This document shows, piece by piece, positions 56,097-64,000 of a stretch of DNA of 64,000 nt. The stretch is from an uncultured Caulobacterales bacterium (GTDB lineage Bacteria > Pseudomonadota > Alphaproteobacteria > Caulobacterales > Maricaulaceae), in the NCBI GenBank assembly GCA_938009235.1, contig CALLIK010000002.1, positions 124,001-188,000 on the forward strand, given 5' to 3'. Numbering within the stretch: position 1 is the stretch's first letter; each line of letters starts with the position of its first letter. The position numbers and the translations under genes are program-made. The notes below the pieces were generated by a model. The model was not told the DNA's origin, did not search any database, and worked only from the letters and a program-made list of their open reading frames with translations.

Positions 56097-56924
56097 TTAT
56101 CCCTTCCGCTCGATTTCAGACTTTTGTTCATTGTTTTCGATAGCCCGCGTTGCCGCACGCGATCGAGGACCGCCGAAATACTCACGGACCCACGGATGGT
56201 TATACTGACTTACAGCCTGCAGGCTATCGGCTATGGGGATATGTTTATCAACCAATACTGCGATCCGATCACAGATCAGGTACAGACTATCTAAGTCATG
56301 GGTGACCATCAAAACGGTTAAGTCCATCGCCTCGCGTAAACCTAAGATAAGTTCATCAAAAGCATTCGCGCCAACAGGATCAAGGCCCGCTGTCGGCTCG
56401 TCTAAGAAAAGCAGTTTAGGGTCCAGCGCCAAAGCCCGCGCCAAGCCTGCCCGCTTCTTCATCCCGCCTGAGAGGTCCGACGGGTACAAGACTGCACTTT
56501 CCGGCGGCAACCCAACCATATGAATTTTCATATCCGCCAGTTCGCGCATCAAGCCTGAGGAAATATCCGTATGCTCGCGCATAGGAGCCATGATATTTTC
56601 ACGAACCGTCATAGACGAAAATAATGCGCCGCCTTGGAACAAAACGCCCATTTTATTGTTAATCACCATGCGCGCTTGAGTGGTCAGATCATTTCGGTTT
56701 TGACCGAAATATTCGACATGTCCGCCCTCAGGCTCTTTCAATCCCAACATCGTATTCATCAAAACAGATTTGCCAGTGCCAGACCCACCAACCAAACCGA
56801 CAATCTCGCCTTGATTAACAGTGAAATTCAAATTCTCATGAATCACATTTGGGCCAAACTGCGTCCGAATTCCCACAGCGCGCATTGGCGGCGCAGACAG
56901 ATCAATTATAGGGTCAGAGGCCAT
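56097..56924 (-). CDS. mlaF: Lipid ABC transporter ATP-binding protein (MlaF)
   Basis: 275 residues from ATG 56924, chosen because it has GGAG upstream and lies just past the mlaE stop. Walker A GLVGGSGTGKSVLMNTM, Q-loop LFQGGALFSSMTV, signature DLSGGMKKRAGLARAL, Walker B LLFLDEPTAGLDPV, His switch VTHDLDSL. It powers phospholipid movement with MlaE and MlaD. Confidence 0.93.
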   Translation of the reverse strand: MASDPIIDLSAPPMRAVGIRTQFGPNVIHENLNFTVNQGEIVGLVGGSGTGKSVLMNTMLGLKEPEGGHVEYFGQNRNDLTTQARMVINNKMGVLFQGGALFSSMTVRENIMAPMREHTDISSGLMRELADMKIHMVGLPPESAVLYPSDLSGGMKKRAGLARALALDPKLLFLDEPTAGLDPVGANAFDELILGLREAMDLTVLMVTHDLDSLYLICDRIAVLVDKHIPIADSLQAVSQYNHPWVREYFGGPRSRAATRAIENNEQKSEIERKG

Positions 56925-56928
56925 CGTT

Positions 56929-58068
56929 CTAAACTCCCATTTGGAAGAAGAGAATTGCGAATATTGCATTTACAATAATCACAGCAAAAATAGCCTGAAC
57001 AACAGAGGTTGTGGTGCGTTGCCCCAAGCTTTCAACACTGCCCGTAACCGCAAGTCCCTGACGGCACCCGATAATTGCAATGATCAATCCAAACACAGGC
57101 GTTTTGACTAAGCCCACCCAAAGATTTTCAATTCCGACAGCCGTGTTCAAACGATTCAAAAACAGAATAGGCGTAATATCCGCCGTCACCCACGCCACGA
57201 TCAATCCGCCGAGTAAGCCGCTCATCATTGCCAAGAATGTCAATATTGGCATCACAACAACGCACGCAATTGCACGCGGTACAACGAGAACTTCGAATGT
57301 ATCAAGCCCCATAACTTTCATAGCATCAATTTCTTGGCGCATTTTCATAGCGCCCAGCGAGGCCGTAAAGGCAGAATCAGATCTCCCCGCGAGCAAAATC
57401 GCGGTGATAATCACGGCGAGCTCTCTCAGAACGGCGAACCCTACAAGGTCGACCATAAAGACGCTAGCGCCGAAACTCGCCAAGAGGTTAGCCCCCATAT
57501 AGGCAATGACCGCGCCAATAAAAAACGACAACACCATTACGATTGGAACCGCATCCAACCCAACACTCTCAATCAAATTAATGATAGCCCGCCAACGCAA
57601 ACGTTTAGGTTGCGCGATAACCTTAGCCATAACGACAAAAAGTTGACCTAAAAAAGCAAGTGTTTCTACAGTTTCATTCCAGATACGAACCGACGCTTCA
57701 CCTACCTTAGCAAATGCATCATACCACTGTCGTCGAGGTTCAGGCTCATGTCCCAAAACAGAAGATGTCGCGACGTTCATTAGCGTTTTATGACCATTCG
57801 AGCCTGTGCAAACATCCCAACTCTCCGCTGGAGTCATGCCGTATCGTATGGCGCGCGCAAGTAGATAAGCCCCTGCAGTATCCAGTTCTTTTATCTCAGT
57901 CATATCAAAGTCGACGTGACGATAGCTCAGAGCCGCGACATCCTTAGATAAACGCCCTTCAAGATCTGCAGCTTGGGCAATCGTCCAATTGCCATTCGGA
58001 TGAACCACGAGAACATCCTCGCGCATCTCCAGCTTATAATCTGAGGTGGTTGCCAACATGTGCGGCAA
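56929..58068 (-). CDS. mlaE: MlaE permease fused to an N-terminal STAS (MlaB-like) domain
   Basis: 379 residues. Residues ~10-105 form a STAS domain (DVLVVHPNGNWTIAQAADLEGRLSKD ... DFDMTEIKELDTAGAYLLARA), the role played by separate MlaB in E. coli. The MlaE permease follows with ~5 membrane helices and LRWRAIINLIESVGLDAVPIVMVLSFFIGAVIAYMG and KMRQEIDAMKVMGLDTFEVLVVPR. No mlaC is in the operon. Confidence 0.93.
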   Translation of the reverse strand: MPHMLATTSDYKLEMREDVLVVHPNGNWTIAQAADLEGRLSKDVAALSYRHVDFDMTEIKELDTAGAYLLARAIRYGMTPAESWDVCTGSNGHKTLMNVATSSVLGHEPEPRRQWYDAFAKVGEASVRIWNETVETLAFLGQLFVVMAKVIAQPKRLRWRAIINLIESVGLDAVPIVMVLSFFIGAVIAYMGANLLASFGASVFMVDLVGFAVLRELAVIITAILLAGRSDSAFTASLGAMKMRQEIDAMKVMGLDTFEVLVVPRAIACVVVMPILTFLAMMSGLLGGLIVAWVTADITPILFLNRLNTAVGIENLWVGLVKTPVFGLIIAIIGCRQGLAVTGSVESLGQRTTTSVVQAIFAVIIVNAIFAILFFQMGV

Positions 58069-58137
58069 AGTGCAAAGCTAGGCTCTCTGGGTCAATAGCC
58101 TATTGCCTCATAAACTGTTTAGACTGCGATTTTTATC

Positions 58138-59112
58138 ATGTTCACAGCGTTTGATATTGAAGCTAAAAATTACCCAACCAAAGACGCATTCATAATTTCG
58201 CGCAGTTCAGTGACGTCCGTTTCCGTTGTTCAGATCACATTGCAAAAAGACGGTCATACGGGACGCGGCGAATGCAGGCCCTACCCTCGCTACAATCAAA
58301 CCGTAGAGAGTGTTACAACCGAGTTAGAAAACGTGCGAGATTTTGTTGAAGCTAGCGATTTTGATCAAGCCCTTAAAGGCTTGTCCAGCGGCGCGGCTCG
58401 TAATGCACTGGTGTCAGCTTGGGTCGATTTAAGGGCTAAGCAAGAACATACCTCTGCAGCTGATATACTGCAGGTGAAACAGCCTGTCATTCGAGAGACA
58501 GCGTTCACACTCTCATGGGGGTCCGTGAAAGACATGACGGAAGCCGCCATAGCCGCGTCCATCTACCCATGGCTAAAAATCAAAATTGGCGCAAATGGCT
58601 TACCACAAATTCTAGCTCTCGCAGCCGCGAGACCAGATGCGCGCCTGATCATTGACGCAAATGAAGCCCTTACAAAATCCGAATTGCCAACCTTTCTCTC
58701 CGCACTTTCAGGGCTGAATATTGCCCTGATCGAACAACCTTTACCCGCAGGCCATAGCGAAGACTTACCTGAGACAAACCTCATTATATGTGCAGATGAA
58801 GGGCTACATTCTATTGCGGACCTCAAACGACTCTGGGCGCAAGGCTATCGGTCGGTCAATGTTAAGCTAGACAAATGCGGCGGACCGTTGGCGGCGCGGG
58901 ACTTAATCATGGAGGCGAAGTCCATAGGGTTCAGCGTAATGGCGGGATGTATGGTCGGCAGCTCACTTGCCATGGCACCAATGTTAATGCTCGAAAGCCT
59001 GTGCGATATTATAGATTTGGATGGTCCGCTATTGCTCGCGGAAGATATAGAGAATGGCCTGCAATATGATGGCGCGAACGTATTCCCGCCTAGCCGAAGT
59101 CTTTGGGGTTAG
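58138..59112 (+). CDS. Dipeptide epimerase (L-Ala-D/L-Glu epimerase type)
   Basis: 324 residues, enolase superfamily. Catalytic Lys in WLKIKIG, metal ligands in IIDANEAL, LIEQPLP and ICADEG, second Lys in VNVKLDKCGG, and the GCMVGSSLAMAP loop characteristic of the family. It probably epimerises L-Ala-D-Glu released from murein peptides so that peptidases can recycle it. No clear ribosome site ahead of ATG 58138. Divergent from mlaE. Confidence 0.9.
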   Translation: MFTAFDIEAKNYPTKDAFIISRSSVTSVSVVQITLQKDGHTGRGECRPYPRYNQTVESVTTELENVRDFVEASDFDQALKGLSSGAARNALVSAWVDLRAKQEHTSAADILQVKQPVIRETAFTLSWGSVKDMTEAAIAASIYPWLKIKIGANGLPQILALAAARPDARLIIDANEALTKSELPTFLSALSGLNIALIEQPLPAGHSEDLPETNLIICADEGLHSIADLKRLWAQGYRSVNVKLDKCGGPLAARDLIMEAKSIGFSVMAGCMVGSSLAMAPMLMLESLCDIIDLDGPLLLAEDIENGLQYDGANVFPPSRSLWG

Positions 59113-59138
59113 CCGTTGGAGGCCAAGAGCTCTGGAAG

Positions 59139-59744
59139 TTAGGAGGCTTCCCGGCGACGAGCTGCCAATTCAGCGGCGGCGGCCTGCCTTACACGGTAGC
59201 CAAACTTATCGGTCACGGCAGTAAGTCTTGCGATTTTAGTATTTAAGGCACGAATTTCAGTTTTGTCGCGGCCTAGAACTTTCTCAAATTCAGATGCTGC
59301 CTCACGAGATGAAAGTAAAGCCATCTCAAGACTCTCCAATTCGTCACGCAACGAGTTTTGCACGTCAGACATTTCAAAATAGACTTCAGCTGCATTGGAC
59401 GTGCGTTGAATATGTTGGGCCGCGTAAGTAATATCAGCCAAGACAACCGAATGGTATGGCTTTGTATCCGCATAGCTCGCGTCTAATGGTGACAGCTCGT
59501 GAACTTCAAAGCCGTTTAACAAAATAGAGGCCGCGGATTGTTCATTCTTTTGCGAGGCCTTCACGACAAAGCCTTTTTGCTGAAACGCGACGTAAAGCTT
59601 ATCAGCAGAGCGCTGGACTACATTCGCTTCTGCTGGCGCCACGGCTCTAGCTGATACGGATTGACTCATTTCCGTCATATCGACGGTCGCACAACCACTG
59701 ACGAGTAAACCTACCGTCGTTATCATAGCAATGCGAAGTCGCAT
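59139..59744 (-). CDS. Hypothetical lipoprotein with C-terminal helix
   Basis: 201 residues. Lipobox VSGC at the N-terminus; residues ~115-200 (SDVQNSLRDELESLEMALLSSREAASEFEKVLGRDKTEIRALNTKIARL) form a long amphipathic helix likely to coil. Family unknown; an envelope structural role is possible. Confidence 0.65.
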   Translation of the reverse strand: MRLRIAMITTVGLLVSGCATVDMTEMSQSVSARAVAPAEANVVQRSADKLYVAFQQKGFVVKASQKNEQSAASILLNGFEVHELSPLDASYADTKPYHSVVLADITYAAQHIQRTSNAAEVYFEMSDVQNSLRDELESLEMALLSSREAASEFEKVLGRDKTEIRALNTKIARLTAVTDKFGYRVRQAAAAELAARRREAS

Positions 59745-59918
59745 ATTTATCGTTCCCTACAAGGCGCAAGGATTTACAATCCCACACTTCAGACTTTCGA
59801 GCGACCTACACTGGTCTTATTGAATAAAGGCTGAATGCCTATGTAATAACACTAAGCGTGGTTGCAGGCGATTCAAGCGCCCAAGACCACACATTAGGTT
59901 ACATTCGCGCAAGATAAC

Positions 59919-61292
59919 TTAGGCGAAGAGAGGTGCAATCCATCGGCTCCACGTACCCAAGATGAGGACAAGCCCCATAAATACTGGCGCGACGAAGCGA
60001 ACAAAGAACAGAATGAAACGCCCCAAAGACTCCCCTGACCCTGCCATTTCTTCGGCAAGGATAACCTTATTCAAGCGCCATCCTGTGAACAATACGATGA
60101 TGAGGGCTGAAAGAGGTGCGAGAATTGGTCCAGCTAAACCTGTATCGATGAAGTCAAAGAAAGCTGGAATATAAAGAGACAGAAGCCCAAACGCCATTAT
60201 CGCTGCGCCCGTAATCCAAGCTGCTTTTTTCTTTGTCCATTTCATTTTCTCGGCCACAAATGCGACCGATGGTTCAAGAAGAGACACTGAGGACGTAATC
60301 GCCGCAAAGAAAGCCAAGAAAAAGAACGCCGCACCGACAATCATACCGCCAGGTGCATTGGATAAAGCCGTTGGAATAGTCGTAAAGAAAATACCTGCAC
60401 CCGCTTCAAAGTCCAAATTATTGGCGAAAACAACAGGGAAAATCGCAAGGCCAGCAACAATCGCCACACAAGTATCAACCAAAGATACCGTCACAGCCGA
60501 CTTTGGGATGGACACGTCTTTTGGCAGATAAGAGCCATATGTGATCATGATCGCATTACCGATACCGATTGAGAAACAAGCTTGCCCCAATGCAGATTGT
60601 GCCACCTGAAAATTGATTTTACTAAAGTCAGGTGTGAACATGAAGGCAAATGCGTCAGACGTACCGCCGCTACCCATTGAAGAAATCATTGAGTAGGCAG
60701 CGAGAGAGATAAGTAACAAAAAGAAGATCGGCATGAGCAAACGTGCCGCGAGTTCAATACCTTTATTGACCCCTCGAGCCACCAACCATGATGTCACAAG
60801 TCCAAAGAATAAAAACCAAGGTAAAACCTGTGTCGTTGGATTATCCAACATTATTCCAAATTGTTGTGAGACCTCAGCGGCAGGCATGCCATTAAACGTA
60901 CCGAACACAAACTTTGGGATATAAGCCAGAACCCACGCAGCGACCACGCAGTAAAAACTAACAATCAAGAATGACGCAAGCATACCGAACCAGGCGCCCG
61001 AACTCCACACCTTGGAGACACCAGACCGAACCGCCAAATCATCGTTAGACCCAACAGCAGAGGCCGCATTACCCGCGCGTCCAATGATATACTCACTCAT
61101 GAGAACGGGGATGCCAACAAAGACAATACAGGCGATATAGACGATCAAAAAGGCTGCGCCGCCATTTGTCCCTAATTCAGCCGAAAAACGCCAGAGATTA
61201 CCAAGGCCTACTGAACTCCCCACGGCTGCCATGATGAAGGCAAATCGTGAGGACCATTGTGCCGTACCGCGTTCAACAGGAATGCTTGCCAT
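59919..61292 (-). CDS. Sodium-dependent transporter, NSS family
   Basis: 457 residues with about 11-12 membrane helices. The NSS signature is at helix 1 (SSRFAFIMAAVGSSVGLGNLWRFSAELGTNGGAAFLIVY), and the sodium/substrate unwound region of helix 6 lies near QSALGQACFSIGIGNAIMITYGSYL. The family imports amino acids or related solutes with sodium, which fits a marine organism. Substrate not assignable. Confidence 0.93.
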   Translation of the reverse strand: MASIPVERGTAQWSSRFAFIMAAVGSSVGLGNLWRFSAELGTNGGAAFLIVYIACIVFVGIPVLMSEYIIGRAGNAASAVGSNDDLAVRSGVSKVWSSGAWFGMLASFLIVSFYCVVAAWVLAYIPKFVFGTFNGMPAAEVSQQFGIMLDNPTTQVLPWFLFFGLVTSWLVARGVNKGIELAARLLMPIFFLLLISLAAYSMISSMGSGGTSDAFAFMFTPDFSKINFQVAQSALGQACFSIGIGNAIMITYGSYLPKDVSIPKSAVTVSLVDTCVAIVAGLAIFPVVFANNLDFEAGAGIFFTTIPTALSNAPGGMIVGAAFFFLAFFAAITSSVSLLEPSVAFVAEKMKWTKKKAAWITGAAIMAFGLLSLYIPAFFDFIDTGLAGPILAPLSALIIVLFTGWRLNKVILAEEMAGSGESLGRFILFFVRFVAPVFMGLVLILGTWSRWIAPLFA

Positions 61293-61433
61293 TATGATAA
61301 CCCCTAAAACTCATCTGCGCTCCATGACGCCTATACTTTGCCCTTAAAGGGAATCTAAGACGGGTCAAGATGATGTGACGTAAAGGGCCTCCATAATAAC
61401 GATATCTTAGGTTGTGTGTGGGAAATATAATAC

Positions 61434-62273
61434 ATGACCCAAGCCCCCTCAACACCTAAACTCAAGATACTTCTTGCTGATGATAATGATGCGAACCGCC
61501 TCATTGCGAGGACAATTTTAGAACGAGCGGGTCACAACGTCACGACAGCGCAGAATGGGTCCCACGCCCTAAGCCTTGCAAAATTAGCCTCTTTTGATCT
61601 GATTATCCTTGATATTATGATGCCTGTTATGGACGGCATGCGAGCCCTACGACAACTTCGTCGGGACAAGTCTTCCAATAGCGACGTTCCGATTTTTGCC
61701 TTAACGGCGTATTGCAGCGCAGAAGACAAGCAGAGGTACTTTCTAGCCGGATTTGATTCCGTCCTTTCCAAGCCATTGCGAACAGGGGACCTTGAGAACG
61801 CTTATATTCGACACAAGGATAAACGTGTTTCACCTTTGTTAGACACAGTTGATGTTCGCACAAGCGCTAACGTGCCACTTTTAGATTATGAAATGATCGA
61901 ACAATTATCTGAGGCTGGAAGCGCAGAGCGCCTGTCTGATATTCAAAAACGGTTTTGGGATTCTGTCCAAATCAAATGTGAAATAATAAAGGACTCTTTG
62001 CCAGAGGCCCTACGTGGTGATGGACATTTCCTCTCACAATTCAGGCGAGCAGTACATGCCGTTAAAGGCGCCGGTGGTGCAATCGGCCTTGCCCGTGTCT
62101 CGCACATCGGCAGAGAACTACAAAATGCCCCACCAGAAGATATAGCGCCGTTAATGATTGCCTTCGCGGATGCCTTAAGCCAAAGCCGCCCAGAACTAAC
62201 CGCAGCGTTAAATGGGGATATCGACTTAGTTCGATCTCGGGAGCTCAACACTTCGGTGCAGATGAGCGGATAG
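61434..62273 (+). CDS. Response regulator with C-terminal Hpt domain
   Basis: 279 residues. Receiver domain ~10-125 with acidic pocket LLADDND, phosphoacceptor Asp in LIILDIMMPVMDG, LTAYC and SKPL. A second helical domain (~165-255) has the Hpt motif HAVKGAGGAIGLARVSHIGRELQ, whose His is the phosphotransfer site. REC-Hpt proteins relay phosphate from hybrid kinases to another regulator. No kinase gene is adjacent, so it is an orphan. The stop overlaps rodA in convergent orientation. Confidence 0.9.
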   Translation: MTQAPSTPKLKILLADDNDANRLIARTILERAGHNVTTAQNGSHALSLAKLASFDLIILDIMMPVMDGMRALRQLRRDKSSNSDVPIFALTAYCSAEDKQRYFLAGFDSVLSKPLRTGDLENAYIRHKDKRVSPLLDTVDVRTSANVPLLDYEMIEQLSEAGSAERLSDIQKRFWDSVQIKCEIIKDSLPEALRGDGHFLSQFRRAVHAVKGAGGAIGLARVSHIGRELQNAPPEDIAPLMIAFADALSQSRPELTAALNGDIDLVRSRELNTSVQMSG

Positions 62274-63380
62274 GATCAAACCGAAACCTCCCATAACGGC
62301 CAAGATAACCGTGCCGCCATATGAAATAAGCGGCAAAGGTACGCCCACAACTGGAGCTAACCCCATGACCATTCCGAGATTGATAAAAATATATAGCGAA
62401 AACGTTGTCGTTAACCCCATGATCATCAGCTTTGAGAACATCTCTTTACATTGAAGGGATATCCAGATGCAGACCCCTATTACAGCCATATAAATGCTCA
62501 ATGTCAGTAATCCGCCGATGAGTCCAAACTCCTCACCAATAACCGTAAAGATAAAGTCTGTACGGTTCTCTGGCACATATTCGCCTTGGCGTTGCGTACC
62601 TTTCATAAACCCTTTGCCATTCACACCCCCACTCCCCAGTGCGATTTTAGACTGAGTAATGTGATAACTGGCGCCAGAAGGGTCCCGTGATGAATCGAGA
62701 AACGTCATAATTCTTTCTTGCTGGTACGGCTTCAACCCAAACTTAAAAAACATTGAAATAGCAACGACAGCAAACACGCTAGCCAAACCAATAATCCGCC
62801 ATGAAACCCCAGCTAAGAATATAATCGCCACCCCTGTCGCCACCAAAAGCAACGTCGTGCCAAGATCTGGCTGTTGAAAAACCAAAACCATGGGGAAAAC
62901 CATGAGTAAAATAGCCCCCATCAACCCCCAAACATTACTGATCCGCCAGTCAGATAAGTCATGATAATATCGAGCTAAGGCCAATACGATGGCAGGTTTC
63001 ATGATTTCTGACGGTTGCAGCCTAGCAATCCCTAAGTCTAGCCACCGCTTTGAACCATTCACCTCTATGCCTGCCAATTCCACGCCTATCAAAAGAGCCA
63101 GACCAATGATGTAAGTTGGGTAAGCCAACCGATACCAAACACGAATATTGATCATCGCGACACCCAGCATAATAAATGCCCCAAACGCAATTCGCGTGAG
63201 ATGCTGAAACGCCCCGCGTTGCCAGACCCCATCTGTCGCAGCAAAAATCATGGCGACACCCACAAGACCAACCGTACATACGAGCGTCAGCAGCAGCCAA
63301 TTAACCTCGAATAATTTAGACGTTAGGCTTCCCGAGGATATAGACTGGGCACCTCTAAAAGACGTGATTTGAGGCTTCAC
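62226..63380 (-). CDS. rodA: Rod shape-determining SEDS glycosyltransferase RodA
   Basis: 384 residues from GTG 63380, which overlaps the stop of the upstream gene as GTGA. About ten membrane helices with SEDS signatures (KRWLDLGIARLQPSEIMKPA, VFQQPDLGTTLLLVATG, ENRTDFIFTVIGEEFGLIG, VGVPLPLISYGGT). It polymerises lipid II for side-wall growth with PBP2. The 3' end overlaps the REC-Hpt gene by 48 bases on the other strand. Confidence 0.95.
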   Translation of the reverse strand: MKPQITSFRGAQSISSGSLTSKLFEVNWLLLTLVCTVGLVGVAMIFAATDGVWQRGAFQHLTRIAFGAFIMLGVAMINIRVWYRLAYPTYIIGLALLIGVELAGIEVNGSKRWLDLGIARLQPSEIMKPAIVLALARYYHDLSDWRISNVWGLMGAILLMVFPMVLVFQQPDLGTTLLLVATGVAIIFLAGVSWRIIGLASVFAVVAISMFFKFGLKPYQQERIMTFLDSSRDPSGASYHITQSKIALGSGGVNGKGFMKGTQRQGEYVPENRTDFIFTVIGEEFGLIGGLLTLSIYMAVIGVCIWISLQCKEMFSKLMIMGLTTTFSLYIFINLGMVMGLAPVVGVPLPLISYGGTVILAVMGGFGLILSAHLHRSVELPRSN

Positions 63381-64000
63381 GGTTTAAACTCTCTAGCCTT
63401 AACATCAGCAGATGACCCAGCACTGTCTCGGCGTAAAGCCTCTCCAAGAACCGCTCGCGTAATATTTGCCGCACGTTTTGCGCCCGAGCCGCCATGTTCA
63501 ACAATTGTACCGACGGCAAACCTAGGTCGATCAAACGGGGCGTAACCAACAAAAATAGAATGATCCCGCAATTTCCAAGGTAACTTGGAGTTTTTTCGAA
63601 TGCCCGTGGCACGTTCTGAGGTACTAATCCCGCGCACTTGCCCGGTTCCTGTTTTTCCAGCCATTTTAATTTCATCGAGCCCAATACCTGCGGCAAACGG
63701 CTTGTTCCTATAAGCAGTTCCCCCAGGCTCTGATGTAACGGCCCACATGGCATCGCGTACAAAGGCAAGATGACTAGGATCAAAATCGAGTGGCTCGAAT
63801 GTCTGCATGTCTGGCCCAATGACTAACTGAGGCACAACGGCCTCCTGCATATTAGCTATCCTTGCCGTCATCACCGCAAGCTGTAAGGGCGTCGCCAGCA
63901 CAAAGCCTTGGCCGATTGATGCATTAAGCGTGTCTCCCATCCGCCAACCAGTTCCCAGACGTTGTTTCTTCCAATCTTGAGTAGGGACAATTCCAGAAAT
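63377..64000 (-). CDS. mrdA: Penicillin-binding protein 2 (3' part, cut by window end)
   Basis: The last ~207 codons; the frame is open to the window edge. The C-terminal transpeptidase motif KTGTGQ is present, with VGYAPFDRPRFAVGTIVEHGG after it. The start reads ISGIVPTQDWKKQRLGTGWRMGDTLNASIGQG. PBP2 crosslinks the strands made by RodA; the GTGA overlap supports coupled translation. Confidence 0.93.
   Translation of the reverse strand: MSGIVPTQDWKKQRLGTGWRMGDTLNASIGQGFVLATPLQLAVMTARIANMQEAVVPQLVIGPDMQTFEPLDFDPSHLAFVRDAMWAVTSEPGGTAYRNKPFAAGIGLDEIKMAGKTGTGQVRGISTSERATGIRKNSKLPWKLRDHSIFVGYAPFDRPRFAVGTIVEHGGSGAKRAANITRAVLGEALRRDSAGSSADVKAREFKP

Noticed and set aside
1-64000. CRISPR arrays, insertion sequences, rRNA genes and prophage genes
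   Set aside because: No regularly spaced repeats, transposase, rRNA or phage structural genes were seen on either strand.

Overview
The window looks like chromosome of a mid-GC alphaproteobacterium, most likely a marine stalked or budding relative (Maricaulales/Hyphomonadaceae-like). This is inferred, not proven. Supporting signs are an alphaproteobacterial LexA operator (GTTC-N7-GTTC), the rnd-lptC-lptA-lptB neighbourhood, the clpP-clpX-lon order, and a proline-rich TonB-like protein with a TonB-dependent receptor. Genes are dense on both strands, and several operons are tightly coupled through ATGA, GTGA or TAATG overlaps.

Layout. 0-8.5 kb: a TonB-box-like lipoprotein, carB and carA on the minus strand, separated by four plus-strand genes (M48 protease, membrane protein, NAD-dependent reductase, membrane protein). 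8.7-15.9 kb: YqeY, an aminotransferase, an EamA exporter, a 28-codon membrane micro-ORF under a LexA box, a long Pro/Glu-rich TonB-like protein, an SRPBCC protein, an FMN glutamate-synthase-like protein, and a small lipoprotein behind an (AG)11 tract. 16.0-19.2 kb: lptB, lptA, a long lptC with an extra LptA-like domain, and an RNase D-like exonuclease. 19.3-27.7 kb: ada and a type II secretion operon gspEFGHIJKLM without gspC or gspD. 27.8-34.1 kb: an ABC ATPase, its permease fused to an M1 aminopeptidase, efp, and a SuhB-like protein that has lost part of its metal site. 34.1-38.2 kb: an accessory islet with two diverged paralogues flanked by copies of the suhB 3' end, palindromic repeats, two small hypothetical genes, tRNA-Asp, a YjbR-like protein and tRNA-Val. 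38.3-45.8 kb: a TonB-dependent receptor with a Fur-like operator and a small upstream ORF, then lon, clpX and clpP. 46-52.2 kb: mostly unrecognised secreted, lipoprotein, FHA-like and SUKH-like genes plus purT, lying between clpP and tig. 52.3-64 kb: tig, a DedA protein, an Mla-type lipid ABC transporter, a dipeptide epimerase, an NSS transporter, a REC-Hpt protein, rodA, and the 3' part of the PBP2 gene running off the window.

How the genes work together: much of the content concerns the envelope. LPS export (lptCAB), phospholipid transport (mla), peptidoglycan elongation (rodA/PBP2), murein peptide recycling (epimerase), protein secretion (gsp) and TonB-dependent uptake are all present. Proteostasis is covered by tig, clpXP and lon. 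The most interesting single observation is the LexA box in front of a 28-residue membrane peptide, an arrangement that matches the SOS division inhibitor SidA of Caulobacter. The 34-36 kb duplication at the end of suhB and the degenerate SuhB active site come next.
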